Shown one piece after another: positions 23,214 through 36,200 of a DNA stretch of 64,000 nt (its first letter is position 1; each line of letters starts with the position of its first letter). This DNA is from Euonymus europaeus (taxonomy: Eukaryota > Streptophyta > Magnoliopsida > Celastrales > Celastraceae). Where the stretch lies: assembly GCA_963580455.1 (NCBI GenBank), contig OY756963.1:21409555-21473554 (forward strand), read 5' to 3'. The notes under the pieces are model-generated. The model saw only the letters and a list, made by a program, of their open reading frames with translations, did no database searches and was not told the DNA's origin. The position numbers and the translations under genes were made by a program.

Positions 23214-26200
23214 CTATTCCAACTCCTCATGACCTTCCGACGAACACTGGATCAACTCTAAGATGTTAACAACCTCTTCCATGTCTGGCCGGTTTGATGG
23301 AACTTGTGATGCACATACCAGACCTAGCTTCATCACTGGAATAGCCTCATCTGCTGGAAAATTACTCCGAAGCCGCTCATCTACACATTCATCCAACCTG
23401 CCATCCTCCAGTGCTCTCCTTACCATGTCACAAAGTACCACTACATCATCTTCCATGTATTCCACAGGCCTCTTCCCAGTAACCACCTCCATAACCAGGA
23501 CCCCGAACCCATACACGTCACATTTCTCAGTTATCTTCACTGTTCGACAAGCAAACTCTGGAGCCATGTAACCAAGTGCACTCTGGATTTTGCTGCTCAA
23601 AATACAACGGTCCAACATTGGCAACAGCCTTGCCAGGCCAAAGTCTCCCACTTTGGCCTCACCAGAATCGTCCAAGAGAACATTGGTTGATTTGAGATTG
23701 TAGTGAATTATGTTCAACTGATGTAAATGTGCCAAACCTTTTGCCATCCCGAGAATTATGCGGAACCTCTGGCGCCAAGTCAGGCAGTTCCTGCCAGGTC
23801 CATCATGGAGATGGCTAAACAAACTCCCACTGGATATATATTCATAGATGAGGAGTTGCAATGATGGAGTCCAATAATAGCCTTCGAGTCCTACAAGATT
23901 GTGGTGCCTGATCTTTCCAAGATGTTTCACTTCCCTCTCAAAATCTTCTTGAGACTTGATCAAACTGGCCACTGTCAGCTTCTTGATGGCAACTGAACGC
24001 CCATCTCGAAGAACTGTTTGGTAAACAATCCCAAACCCACCACGACCAAGTTCACAGTCCTTGTTGAGAAGTGCATGATCTCCAGCAACAAACTCAGCAT
24101 CACCAGTAAACATGACAAGCTTTCCATAGTTTGGATCATCAGTTGGGGAACCATTGAAATCGTCCCCATTAGATAATGTGAGTGCAGCAGCAGAACGTGA
24201 CATTGATGACCGAACATGGATATTGAGAACAGTAACAGCCACTACGCCAACAGCAATGAAAGCAGCAGCGCCAATGGCAATAAGAGCAGAGATACTAAGA
24301 ACAATCTTCCTACGACGGTGATTGAATGAGGAAGAACTTCCATTGGACGAATCAGAGGAGTTAGGGTTGAGGACAATGGGCTTTGGGTGGACTGAGGGGC
24401 ATGCACGCTTCACAACCGAGCCACACAAGGATGGATTGCCAGAGACAGATGAGGGGGATATTGTGTTGAAGTATCCTCCGAGCGGCAACTCACCTTGAAG
24501 GTGGTTGTGAGAGACGTTGAACAACAACAGGTGTGAAAGATTTGTCAGCTCCTTGGGTAAGCTTCCAGTTAGGTTGTTAAAAGAAAAATCGACAAACTGA
24601 AGGTTACTAAGGTTTGCAATTGCTGAGGGTACAGGACCAGTGAGGTTGTTCCGAGACAGAATCCTGAAAAGGATATTGCCAATGGAGTCATATATTAGCA
24701 AACAATCTCAATTACACAATCCTGCTTTAAGTTTAAAATTCAACCTACTTAGGAACTGAGCACATGATCCCAACAACATATCTTAAACAAACAATTACAA
24801 GTAGATTACACATTCTTTCCCATATGAAGTTCTGCTACCATACAAACCCCAACGATGCTCAGTAGACCTTTTCTTTTTCTTTTTTTTCCTTTCCTTTTTC
24901 TAGATTTCGATTGAAAAGACAGCAGGTGCCATCTTATCAAATGCCATTAAAGGACTATTGAATATTTACGCACAAATATTTGAAAATTCTCCACAGCAAA
25001 AGCAAGATAGGAGGCAGGGGGAAACTTACAAAGTGGTAAGAGACGAACAATTTTTTAGTTGAATTGGAATTTTCCCGCTTAGGAAGTTCTTCTCCAGCCT
25101 CAACTCCTTCAGCAAAACAGCTCCTCCAATTTCAGAAGGAATGCTCCCATTTAGCCTATTGTAACTCAAGTCAAGAACATTAGTGGCTTTCAATTTGCCA
25201 ATGCTTGTTGGAATAGAACCAAGAAATTGGTTTTTTGACAAATTTAAAGCCAGCAAGTTACCAAGAAACCCAATGGTATTTGCTATTTCACCAGAAAAAG
25301 CATTAGAAGATAAATCTAACACATGAAGACCTTGATTAAAAGCTGCTGTAGACTCCACAGAAGGATATTCTAAGCTTCCACTCATTCTGTTATCAGAAAG
25401 CACTAAATTTTGTAATCCCCTCTTAAAAATCCAGGAAGGAAGATCACCAGTCAATTGATTCTGGCTGACATCAATAACCAAAAGGTTGAAGCAGTTTTTC
25501 ATCGACTCGGGCAACTCTCCAGTAAGGCGATTCATAGACAAATTCAGTTCCTTCAAAACTGTTAGCTTCCCCAATGAATCCGGAATCCAACCAGAGAACC
25601 TATTTGCCGAAAAATCCAAGGTCTCAATAGTGGTTAATTCTCCAATCCAATGTGGAATATCTCCTATCAACGAATTCCCCCGTAAAATCAATGAAGTGCA
25701 GGAACTAAGCCTCTGCATCGACTCTGGAAGACCTCCGGAGAAATAATTCTCACTAAAATCGAGGGATTCCAATACATAACAACCACCGATATCCCATGGA
25801 ATCCGACCAGATAATCTGTTCTTCCCCAAATTTATCAGTCTCAAATTGTACAAACTTCCAATTCCTTCAGGAATCTCCCCATCAAGCAAATTATTTGAAA
25901 GATCAATGGACACAATACCCCTCATATACCACAATGCAGAGTATATCTGCCCAGAAATCTGATTATAGGAGAAGTTAACAGCTTGAAGTGTAGAGCATGA
26001 GGTCAAAGAAACAGGGATTTGCCCTGTCAGATTATTCCTTGCAAACGAAACCGATCTCAACGACCCACATTGTTGAAAAAGCTCATCTGGGATCGACCCG
26101 GAAAGGCTGTTTTCACTCAAATCAATAACCTGCAAGCTCCACAGGCGAGCAAGATCAGGGCTTATGGTACCCGAGAAGTTGTTGTTCGACAATGACAGAA

Positions 26201-26492
26201 TTTGAAGGAACTGCAATCGCAAGAGGCCGCGACCTACATGACCTGAGAGCGAGAAGCCGTTGAGGTTAAGCTGGGTGACACGGTTTGTACTCTGGTTGCA
26301 TGTGACACCATCCCAACCGCATGGACTGTAATCGTCCTCTGTCCATGACTGCAGCTTCGATTCTGGGTCTTGCAGACCGGCCTTGAACACGATCAGTCCC
26401 AGTACGTCGTCGTTTAGAGTCGGATCAAGTGACTGTACCGGCACAACCAGAACTGGAGCTAAAAGCAGACAAAAGAAAAGGCCGCGTAGCAT
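23214..26492 (-). CDS. PXC2: LRR receptor-like (pseudo)kinase, PXC2 type, two exons
   Basis: Exon 1 is 26492-25030 and exon 2 is 24663-23214, together 970 residues. A signal peptide is followed by the LRR N-cap (DDVLGLIVFKAGLQDP to SPCGWDGVTCN) and about twenty plant LRRs up to ~residue 550. A paired-cysteine cap (NPSLCGSVVKRAC), a membrane span at ~608-635 and an intracellular kinase domain at ~685-960 follow. The G-loop (GRGGFG), the VAIKK lysine (~715) and DFG are present, but the HRD motif reads HYN (~808-810), so the catalytic Asp is Asn. This change is characteristic of the PXC2/IRK clade, so the protein probably signals as a pseudokinase at the plasma membrane. PXC2 is linked to vascular development and IRK to root cell division. 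Sequence around the C-terminus (ILELIQC, EELE) supports PXC2 over IRK. Confidence 0.9.
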
Positions 26493-28909
26493 TTTTCAAT
26501 CGATTATCGGCTGTTAAAAATGTCAGTTCGCCATGAAATGAAAGGAATTCCAGGAAAATCAGCTCAGATATAAAGACAATACACACGTACAGACAAATAG
26601 CGTGCAGAAAACAGAGAAATAGAGAGCAGGTCGCCAAGAAGAACCTCAATGAAGCTTCAAATGCTTATTGAAACGGAAGCTACACTTGATGATGATAATG
26701 ATGATATTATGAGGTTGTTAAGACAATGCACTTTTGCTGTTTGGGGACAAGAATGAATAACTTTCCTCTTCCTTTTCTCTGTATTTGAAGTTCCAAGTAC
26801 GTATTTTCTTAACCCAAAAGTGTAAAACCAGATATACTCACAGTAGCAGATAAAAAAAGGTAAAGGCTTTGATCTCCAAGAGAGTCCTAAACCACCAAAC
26901 TCACATGAATTGCAAAACGCAGAGCAATTGAGAGAGGAAAAAGCATAAAATTAAGTCCAATTGAACCGAAACAACAGAGATTGCAGACTGGATAAACCCA
27001 AAAGGAAAGAATACCAATATTTGAACCGATATTTTCAGGCAGGGATTCGCGTCGGAAGAAAGAAAGAGAGAGGAGAAGCTGAGAACCCAACAAGCGCCAT
27101 TAAAGAAGGGTCACTGACAGTGAGGCCTGTAACCAGAATAATTATTAAAAATTACATAAATAAATGATTATGTGAAGTAAAAAGAATGTAACGGAAGAGT
27201 AAAGGAGAGTCTGTTGCAGACTTGCAGCTTCCTCCGATAGAAAAAGAAACCTTTTTCACTTCGGTCAAACAAGAATCCAATGCCCGTTAAGAACGTTTTT
27301 TTTTTTAAAAAAAATATTTTTACGGCAGTCGAGGTAATAACTTACTTCACCGTCGGACGGAGGAGAAAAACGACATGTTAGATGCCCGTTAAAAATGTCG
27401 ATCACTAGCATTAAAGGCGCGTCACAGCAACATAGCTAGAACCCATAAAATCCCATGTGGTGCGAACTGGTGTTAGAAAATGGAATTCTCCATCAAATTA
27501 AACTGAAGTTTGTTATGCCAAAGTGATTGATGTTTTTTCCTGGTCAAAAGTTGTGACGCTGTGATCCAAGTATTTCTAAAAAATTAACCAAAAAATACCA
27601 GCTTGTTTGACTTTGTGGATGAAAGTTTGTGCTTGCTAGCCTGTTCTCTTTTAACCAAAGAAAAACCTGAATACACATTGAAAGTGAAAATGGAAGATAC
27701 TTCTGTCAGTCTGTATTCACAATAATAGACATAGCTGCCTTCGTTTTTCCAAGACTGCAAAGTGACCTATGTTATAATATGACCAAAATATCATATTGGT
27801 TGAGTAGGAAGTGGTATATGTGGGTAAAGTTTATCCCTTACATTCAACAATGTCTTTTTTTAGCTCAATTGAATTGAATTTTAATTTTCACACACAGTAG
27901 TTGGTCTTGCTTGTTGAGTTAAGTTTCGATCTTTTAATAGCTTAGTTAAAGATAAACAAAGTCGTATAGTGCTGATATATATATGAAATTATAATTCAAA
28001 GCAGAAAATGAATATCATTGTGAAAATATCATTAGAAACCATTGGCCAAGAGAATAGGATTAGTTGGGCCTTCTTGGCTAAGGTTTAGATGAATTGGGCT
28101 CCCAAGGATTCCATTATTGCAGAACTTTGTGGGCCATAATAAGGCTTACATGATGATGGTATTTTTCAGATGGAGTTTAAATTAATTGGCATCAAACTGT
28201 GAAAGATAATGATGCTTAAAAATTGATACTTAATAATGTATTGAGATATGTGTTTTTTTATTGATATAAATGAGTATGTGACTTATTTTTATAAAAAAAA
28301 ATGTGGGATCAAATATTGATTTTATTGAAAAAATGAATGAACGATATTTGAGATTTAGAGCTTTTGTTTACGGAGATAGATGAAAATATATAAAAATTTA
28401 TATTCTTCGAATGTAGTTATATTGAGAAATCTGTTTCGACGATATAAATAAATATATAACTTGATAAAATGCGTATTAAAAGTGATAATCAATTAGAAAA
28501 TTTGGAGAACTTGAATTGAATTGGAGTACCACTCTACTTGCTCTGAGCACCAATTCTTCCATGGATTGGGGTATCCAAACGTCCATCTTTTCAACGCCAA
28601 CACTACACAACATGATCAACGGCTTAAAACCGATCAGACCACCAGCAAAAAATAGACCTAGCTACTATATAACGCTCCGGAGATTCAGAAGGTCTGGGGT
28701 TGTTCAGAACGGGGACAATTTAGCTGATCGTGCCACCGAAGCATTACAAGGTCCCCTCTTTCAAGGCAAAACAAACATTTGCAGAACGAGACTTTCGCCT
28801 CCTGCGCACTTTACAATAATCCAAGCTCAGCTGTCCGGTTCTTCGCTTCAACATCTCTGTGCAACTCCAGAATTTCGCCTCTCCGTTATCTGTCGCTAGG
28901 AAGAGCAAA
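26493..28909. promoter_or_regulatory. Divergent spacer between the PXC2-type gene and FAX3
   Basis: About 2.4 kb separates two outward-pointing start codons. The left ~750 bp probably holds the PXC2-type 5' leader and promoter, possibly with a leader intron. The right ~400 bp becomes GC-richer and leads into the FAX3 leader. The middle is AT-rich with no recognisable gene. Confidence 0.45.
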
Positions 28910-31163
28910 ATGAGTGCGACATTGGATTTGTTATCTATCACAAACGCTAACCCTAGCTTCTCTGGTTCCTTTCCCGGGGGTAGAGTCCTCTCTAATTTTG
29001 CTCCGTTTGCTTCGTGTAAATCATCGAGGGTAAGACCGGACTCTGTTTTTAGGCTTCGCAGTTGCAGAGTTCCTGCTGTTGCTCGATGCGTTGTTGTTCC
29101 GACGGGACTTGGCGCTTCTTTTGTTTCTCTGGACAGAGGAAGGTCGTGCAATCGAATTGTTGTTGCTTCCGCAGCTTCTCATGAAGAATCGGTAATTCGA
29201 ATGATCCAAATCTCACGAATGCTTTCTGAATTATTTTCTTCAAATTGTTTGGCGCCGTTTTGTTTTCCCGAAAATTTGAAGCTAAGTGTCACTCTTTGCT
29301 GATATTTTTCCTGCTGGCTGATAAATTTTTCATAGAAACTCTGTGAATGAATGGGATAAGCGTCAAATTGATTAATTATTAGCAAATGCTTAGTGTTGGT
29401 GTGTGTTGTATTGCTGCTTTCACATGTATCATGTATGTGTGGTTATGATGATTTGTGTTGCTTTGTACTGATCCTGCCTCATCTTTAATCCTTTTTCTTT
29501 TTAGAAGCATTCAGAAATTGAAGTGGAAAAGGAGGATGGTAATGCGGAAATTCAGGTTGAGGAAGCAGAAGAAGCATGGAAACTGACTCTAGAATCCTTC
29601 AAAGAACAAGCTTTAAAGATGCAGAGTGTGTCCAAAGAAGCTTATGAGATATACTCTAAGAAAGCAATGGTCATTTTGAAAGAAACTTCAGAGCAGCTGA
29701 AAGTTCAGGCAGACAAGGCAAGATATGATTTGAGTATACTAGCTAGTGAAATCAGTGAAGATGGTAAAGAATATCTGTCAGCAGCTACAGAAAATTATCC
29801 TGAACCAGTGAAGGAGGTTGTTGAAACATTTACTTCCTCAGCTGATGATTTGAATGATGTGTCTAAACTCCGTGAATTTCATATTGGAATACCGTATGGT
29901 ATGTACTCTATGCGATGAAGTTTTTTATTAAGAGTGTAAAGAGATGCTACTCTTTTTCACCGTTTTTGAGGAATATGGGATTCCAATTTTCAGTTTTGTT
30001 AGAATGAAAACAAGTTTAGTAGTCATAACTATATGCAAATGATGACACGCCTTTTCTTATATCAGCCATTCATATTAATCTGATGTCTCTGGTGCAATTT
30101 TCCTGTTATTTTACTCCTTTTGACGATCTTATTGTTGTTGTTATGATTATTGGTTAATACTCCGTGCAGGTTTGTTTCTCTCTGCTGGTGGATTTCTTTC
30201 CTTCATGCTCACAGGCAGCATTTCTGCCATTAGATTTGGTGTTATTCTTGGTGGTGCTCTCTTGGCTTTAACCGGACAGAGTTTAAGATCATATAAGAGA
30301 GGAGAACCAAATGATCTAGCTCTAAAAGGACAAGCAGGTTAGTGTCTGATTTTCCTTGAGATTGAAAGATGAAAAGGATAACATGATGTCATCATTTTAT
30401 GGACTCTTATAATGATTGGCTTCTAGATCCTTTTTTTGCTTTGTTAGTTTTTGAGTTGCAATAAGTTGAGGCGAATTCGCCGTTGCCTTTAATAGGTGTC
30501 TTTGACCATTTTGTTCCAAAAATTGAACTGAAAATTAAAGCTGTGAATTTCTTATTGCATTTTGCATAACGTTTTCAGTAATTTATCTGAAATGATAGTA
30601 TGTTATACATCGCATTTCACATTTTGAAGGGATTTTTTGTCTACAGCAATAGCAGCTGTGATATTCCTAAGGGAGATTAGTTTCCTATCTCAGGTTGGAA
30701 TTTTTCATGTGGTCTTTCTACTTGTTTATTAAATCATTCATGTGATCGATACACCCTTACAAACTTTTTTTTCCCTTTATCTTTTTGCAGAGACCATCAA
30801 TTTTTACTTGCTTTCCTGTGTTCGTCAGGTTGGTAAAGTTATCTTATTTTTTAACTTCAAAGACTCCCATATTTACCTTATTATTTGCTGTCACAATCGG
30901 CTGAGTTCATTTGCTCTCTCTCTCTCTCAGTTGAAGGAAGAGCCAATCATTGTGAACGTCATTTTCCTGTGTCTTTTTTTGGGGATAGATTTTTAAGCAA
31001 AACAGTGGTTGCACTTCAGGTTCAAACAAATAGATAAAATCCAGTTTTCTGATTATCTGATTATGTGTGCAGTGGCGCAGTGGTGGCATTTTATGTATAT
31101 AGAATGACAATGAATCGTAAGGAAAGGAAGGAATCCGACTTGCAACATGGTTCAGAGAATTAA
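28910..31163 (+). CDS. FAX3: Plastid fatty acid export protein FAX3, six exons
   Basis: Exons 28910-29191, 29505-29898, 30170-30337, 30647-30693, 30791-30828 and 31073-31163 join in phase to 339 residues, close to the ~335 of Arabidopsis FAX3. The first ~90 residues are Ser/Arg-rich with few acids (chloroplast transit peptide). Residues ~95-220 form acidic amphipathic helices like an apolipoprotein bundle (EEAEEAWKLTLESFKEQALK). The C-terminal third is the Tmemb_14 domain with Gly-rich membrane helices (GIPYGLFLSAGGFLSF, SAIRFGVILGGALLALTG, VVAFYVYRM). FAX proteins sit in the plastid inner envelope and move free fatty acids outward for lipid assembly in the ER. An upstream in-frame GTG at 28859 was not used. 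Very short exons 4 and 5 (47 and 38 bp) are supported by phase and by the continuous motif. Confidence 0.88.
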
Positions 31164-32637
31164 GTCTATCTAAGGTCGGTTTGTTACAAATGTATACCTT
31201 GAAGTTGTAAAATGTTTTCTTTTTACATGGCACTGTTACTTTAGGACAAATACCTACTAATTGATATAAATCATACTATTAAATTTTTATTCCAATGGTG
31301 CATGCATTGGTATGTGCATTTTGGACCATCATGTTTCCATCTCTGTTTAGGCATCCTCATCTTAATCTTCTCAAATTGATTATTTTTCTACAAAAGTAGA
31401 CAAATATAAGACGGTTACTATTCCCTGTGTACAATTTGTACAAAACCGAAGAAACATTGTATTAACTCATCTGCTATCTTAGATTTTCTTTGGGTTGCAC
31501 ACCCTTGGTGCCCTGCAATTGAATTTTGTTTTGCATTAGGGGGAAAATAAATTATAAAAGAAACTTTATTTCTATAAGTTGAAGTTTGAATGATATTTGG
31601 TAAATAAAACTGTTTTATGGTAACTTGGGTCTCGTGAATATTATCTTCATAATGTTAACTAAGGTAGCTTAAATTTGCCACGTTCCATTCCCACACTGCT
31701 CTGCGGAGCTTTTAGCCTATCAACATTTAGGGGCAACCAAAAAAGTTGTAAATACTGGGTATTAAGCTTGGAAATGAGGATGATGACGCAAGGGTAGTTC
31801 AAGGAACAAGAGGGAAGAATATTCTCGAGCTAGCCGTGAACTGGAACGTCTTGTAGTTATTGCATCTTTGGCTTTCACTGGTAAGGATTCGTGGTTTGTA
31901 GATGACCACTGCTCACTGGTATCGGGGTTTAGCTTCGCTGGGAATGTCCGAATGTGTCCACTCTTGTGGAGGCTGTATTCATTAGAACAAAGATTTACTA
32001 TATTAGAGCAATCAAAAAGTTTAAATCTAAATTTATTTATTGTCGAATGTGTAATCGATTAGTTAAAAAGTGCATAAAAATGGTAATCTCATTACATTTA
32101 AACATCTTACTATAACCGAAAACGTTGTTCGCTGTATGCTGATTTGAAAGGAAATACTTTGTAGATCAAGGTGACAGGATTTAATTCTATTTGCTTAATC
32201 TGGTGGAATTTGCAGGACCAATCTCTACTTGTGCTTTGGGGAGTAGTTTGACTCGACTGGTCAACTTTGGAATGGCATAAATTGTTCAGAAGCAAGGACT
32301 GCTTGATTGATGCCTTGTTCAAGTATGGTGTTTACAGAATGGGGGCTATTACAACAACTCTAGTCTGGTTTCTTCCTGTGTACTGTCATGTAGGGAATTA
32401 ATAAAATCTGGTGAATTTCTGCTTTTCCTCTGCACGTTACAATAATTTACCCCAGAAGAAAAAAGGATAAATCTTGATTAGTAAGACCAAAATATTATCA
32501 TATCATAAATTCATAATTATCAACCTTTGATTTTTTTTTATTATTATTATTATATTTTTTTTTTGGGGTGGGGGTTTTGAAGACATGGTTTCACTTTCAC
32601 TTGTGGAAATTTGGTTTTCGTGAAAATCTGGAATGTG
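31164..32637. other. FAX3 3' region and intergenic DNA
   Basis: The FAX3 3' UTR lies at the left. An open frame from roughly 31810 (ELERLVVIASLAFTG, continuing to 32062) is long enough to notice but matches no family I know, and an AATAAA at about 32398 could be a polyadenylation signal. No convincing gene. Confidence 0.35.
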
Positions 32638-32720
32638 ACCGGATGATGACCTGCATGATTGATTCCCCATGAGATCATACTCTATGGTGGTTGGCTCCAT
32701 CTCTTCGACTTCTGACTGGT
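32638..32720 (+). ncRNA. Candidate box C/D snoRNA
   Basis: ACCGG at 32638-32642 can pair with CTGGT at 32716-32720 (one G-U). It is followed at once by a perfect C box ATGATGA (32643-32649), and a perfect D box CTGA (32712-32715) abuts the other arm. This is the exact order stem-C-D-stem of a C/D snoRNA, in a normal 83-nt size, in a spacer free of host coding sequence. C' and D' boxes are not clear, and I have not matched the guide before the D box to rRNA. Chance occurrence cannot be excluded. Confidence 0.45.
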
Positions 32721-33283
32721 ATGTAGCTCGCTTCTGTTGTGAACATCATGTTGCAAAAATGTTCAGTAGAGTGCAGGGAACTCAGATTTGTGATTTGGAC
32801 ACGATTGAGGCTTGTCCATTTTGAACAGCCAAGTTGGCCCTAAACTCAGGAGGCGCTCAATCCACCCGACAAGAAAAGAAAAGCTCGGCTCAGTGTTCAC
32901 CCCAAGAGTAAATTGGAACTGGCTATCACCCGTTAGTTGATCACTTGGTCATACCATTCAGTGGAAGTGGAAGTATACGTATGTGAATGTATATATCATC
33001 ATACTGTCCCGCCAAAACAAGGTCCATCAAGGCTTTGATTTATTATAATTCAATGACAGCCACCAAGTGGGGAGGGGACCGATTATTCTGCCTTCCTACA
33101 TGCATTCTAAAAATTTCCTCCGTATTTACAATAGAAGGACACATCTCAAAATAAGTACGCAATTGAAAAACAATTTCTAGCACTAGGTCGGGACATGATC
33201 GAACCATAAAATGTCTGCTTGCAGTCCAGGATGCAATGATATGATCATTTCCTCCCCATTTTTCCACAACGTGATCCCCAGCC
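32721..33283 (-). other. 3' UTR of the vacuolar sorting receptor and spacer
   Basis: This lies directly downstream of the VSR stop codon on the minus strand. A TTTATT at about 33038, read in reverse as AATAAA, may be its polyadenylation signal. No gene seen. Confidence 0.45.
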
Positions 33284-36200
33284 TCAGAAGTCCCCATGGT
33301 GAACCTGGACTTCCGCTTGATTATCCAATGGCATATACTGTGCCATGATAGCCCGTATCTCCGAATCCATATATCTCTGCATAAGTGTTAAAAAACAATA
33401 GAGTTAGGTCCACAAATTCATAGTACAGGTTTGCATACTGTGCTACGATAGCCCAACCCTATAATGTAAGATAGGATATGTCAGCTAATTAAAGGTGAAA
33501 GTGAATCCATGTAGTTTAATGCAAAGAATTTTCACTCTCAATTCATATAGCTGACCCAAACAGTTGGGATTGGAGATTGGACAAAAATGATGATGAAACT
33601 TAACACGAGAAGGATTTAATGGACATAATAAAAGGGATAAAACTTCAAATAAGTTCAGAAGTAGAGCAAAAAAACACCACCTTTTCTTCTTAAATTTAAT
33701 CTCATCGAACATCTACCAGTAAAAAAATATTATGCATATATAAAGGATCAAGCCATACCCGGATTCTATATTTGTAAATCGCATATCCAGCAACTCCAGC
33801 GGTAGCCAGCCCAAGAATAATAGCCCAAACAAAGCCCCAGCTGGCCTCCCTATTAGCATCTTTACCTACACAGTTTCAATAAATTAATAAACAGTGACAA
33901 CCACAAGAAGACATCAGTAACCTTTAAACTGTAAAGACTTGTGTCCCATGAGGGTCCAAATTCCAAGAAAAAAGTAGCAGTAAACAGTCATAGCTAGAGT
34001 GGCAACTGCATTACTGCTAACAGCATACTTTGGATGCCCGAACATCTCTAGCCAAGTGGTAAGGAAAAGGGAATCTGGAACCAACAACAAACTTCCCCGG
34101 AGCAACTCGGATTTTACCGACACTAGTGGCTTGGAAGTAGTTGCACATATACGTGGTCTATTCTACAAGGTAAGTCTAATGAAGACCAACCTCAGAGGTT
34201 CCACCTCATTCAAATTTACTTTTTACAGCAATGAAACAATACAGAGATACTTAGTGCTAGAAGCAACGCGTGAGTGCCTCAGCATGTGGAGAGAGAGGAA
34301 GAGGGAAAGCATGTTTTTGTTTCGATTCCAAGATTAAGAATCCAAGGATAAACTCACTTAAGCACATATCGTGTTCTCGCATATATAGCGAACCACCACT
34401 ACAGCTGCATTGGAAACTGCCCCATGTATTCTTGCATTTGCACTCGGGGCATTGGCAGGCCAGTTTCTCTTTACACTCGTCCACGTCTGAAATATAACAA
34501 AATAAGCATCTTAATCCCAAAGCCTTCCCCTCCACTCTGGAACCCCGGTGGTTTTTTTTGGTTGGGGGGTGGGGTGGGGTGTAGGGTTTAAAAGAAACCA
34601 GGCGATGCACTACCTTCACAATTGTTAACTCCATCACCCTTGAATCCTGGTGGACACTTGCAACCTTTAGTATGATCATCCTGAATAATCCAATCCAGAA
34701 GCAGTTTAACTTGGTGGAAAAAAAAACTTAAGTGAATGGAGATGGAGGTAGAGTAGAGAGACGTGAGAAATAGCTCAGCAGATAAAGCTGAAAAACATAC
34801 AATACAAGCAGAATAGGTTCTGCCATCTTGTGTTTTCCTCCAACACCCTCCATTATTGATTTCACATCGTAATGCTCCTGGAGCTGTTAAACAAAAGCAA
34901 GAGGAAGGATATCATTAAATCACTGAAAACTGAACGTTTACAAATTGCACTAGTAAAGACTAATAAAAACTACCATGATTTACAACTAATGGTAACACAG
35001 ACACAAAGCTACAGCCATGACTAAATAGAAGTGTTGCCGAGCAGATCAAGTATTTTTGGGGTACCGTGAGATATTAAATGGGAACACAAAACTTAAATTC
35101 ATGAATGTTGTGAAACATATTTTACCTTCACAATGAGTATAACCATTGCCGACAAACTTGACACCATGAGCAATAGGGCACTCACAAACTCTGCCACGGA
35201 AAGTATCCTGTAAACAGAAAATCCAGACCCAGGCTGAACTAAGAAACATAGTTTTACTATCTCTAACAAAATAATACCAATAAAATGTTAAGAGAGTATG
35301 ATACCCTGCATGCAGTAAGGTTGGCGGCCCTGTCCTTCCAGCACCCACCATTGTTTTCTAAACACTCGTTAGTTTGTATATCTGCAAAGTTTTTTTAAAA
35401 AAAAAATTAATTGCCAGGTCAGCAAGACTATATATCCCATGATATCTTCTGACCATACATGAACTTGTTGCCATTCCTCGAGAGGATACAAAGCTAATCT
35501 AACTGAGCAGTGCTCCAAACACAGTTAGCAATAACCTTTAACAAGTCATTTGCATGCTGTTTTAAGCCAATAAATTAATGAGGAATTTTGGAAAGAAAAA
35601 ACAATTAAATCCGAGTAACAAGTTCATAAAAGTCAGAAGCAATGCCCAGAAAGATCAAAACGGAGTGAGATGCCAAATCAAAAAGAAAGAAAATTTGGTC
35701 CTATCAGTTCTCAAAAAAGGAGACACCATAGCAATTCAACTGTCTTGCTTCAATAGTAAAATGGGATATAATGGTAGCACCTCCACACCAGCACTAAACA
35801 TAAATGGGAACATATTTCTGGCTACCCAATACTACAGTACTAAAAAAAATTTAAAGGATGAAGTCCAAAGATTATAACCTTCACTTAAACATATAGCTGG
35901 CTCTGTGGTCTCTTGGAAACCTGAACAAATAGCCTTGAGAACTGCTCCTTTGTCCAACTTACCTGAAACGAGCAAGAGGATTTGAATACAAAAGGCCAAT
36001 TCATTCAATTAGACAACTAACAAGGTCTGTTGCTGTGGTTGCTTCAAACCTCTGTATTGTCTGTTATTTATAACGAGGGTAGGCAGTATTGTCACATCTC
36101 CACGTGAACCCTTGCCAATCTGAAGGCAAAGCCAAAGGAACATTAATATTAATATACCAGATGAAAAAAACAAAGAAAGAAGAGAATCAACATCACAAGA

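Noticed and set aside
28859..28909. N-terminal extension of FAX3
   Set aside because: It begins with GTG. ATG at 28910 gives a normal transit peptide and length.
28744..29243. Minus-strand frames over FAX3 exon 1
   Set aside because: Low-complexity Arg/Ser-rich shadows of the transit peptide.
30039..30081. ATGATGA and CTGA boxes in FAX3 intron 2 as a snoRNA
   Set aside because: The boxes are only ~40 nt apart and no terminal stem forms.
31868..32062. 64-codon frame downstream of FAX3
   Set aside because: No family match and no clear splice context. It is kept only as a note in the spacer entry.
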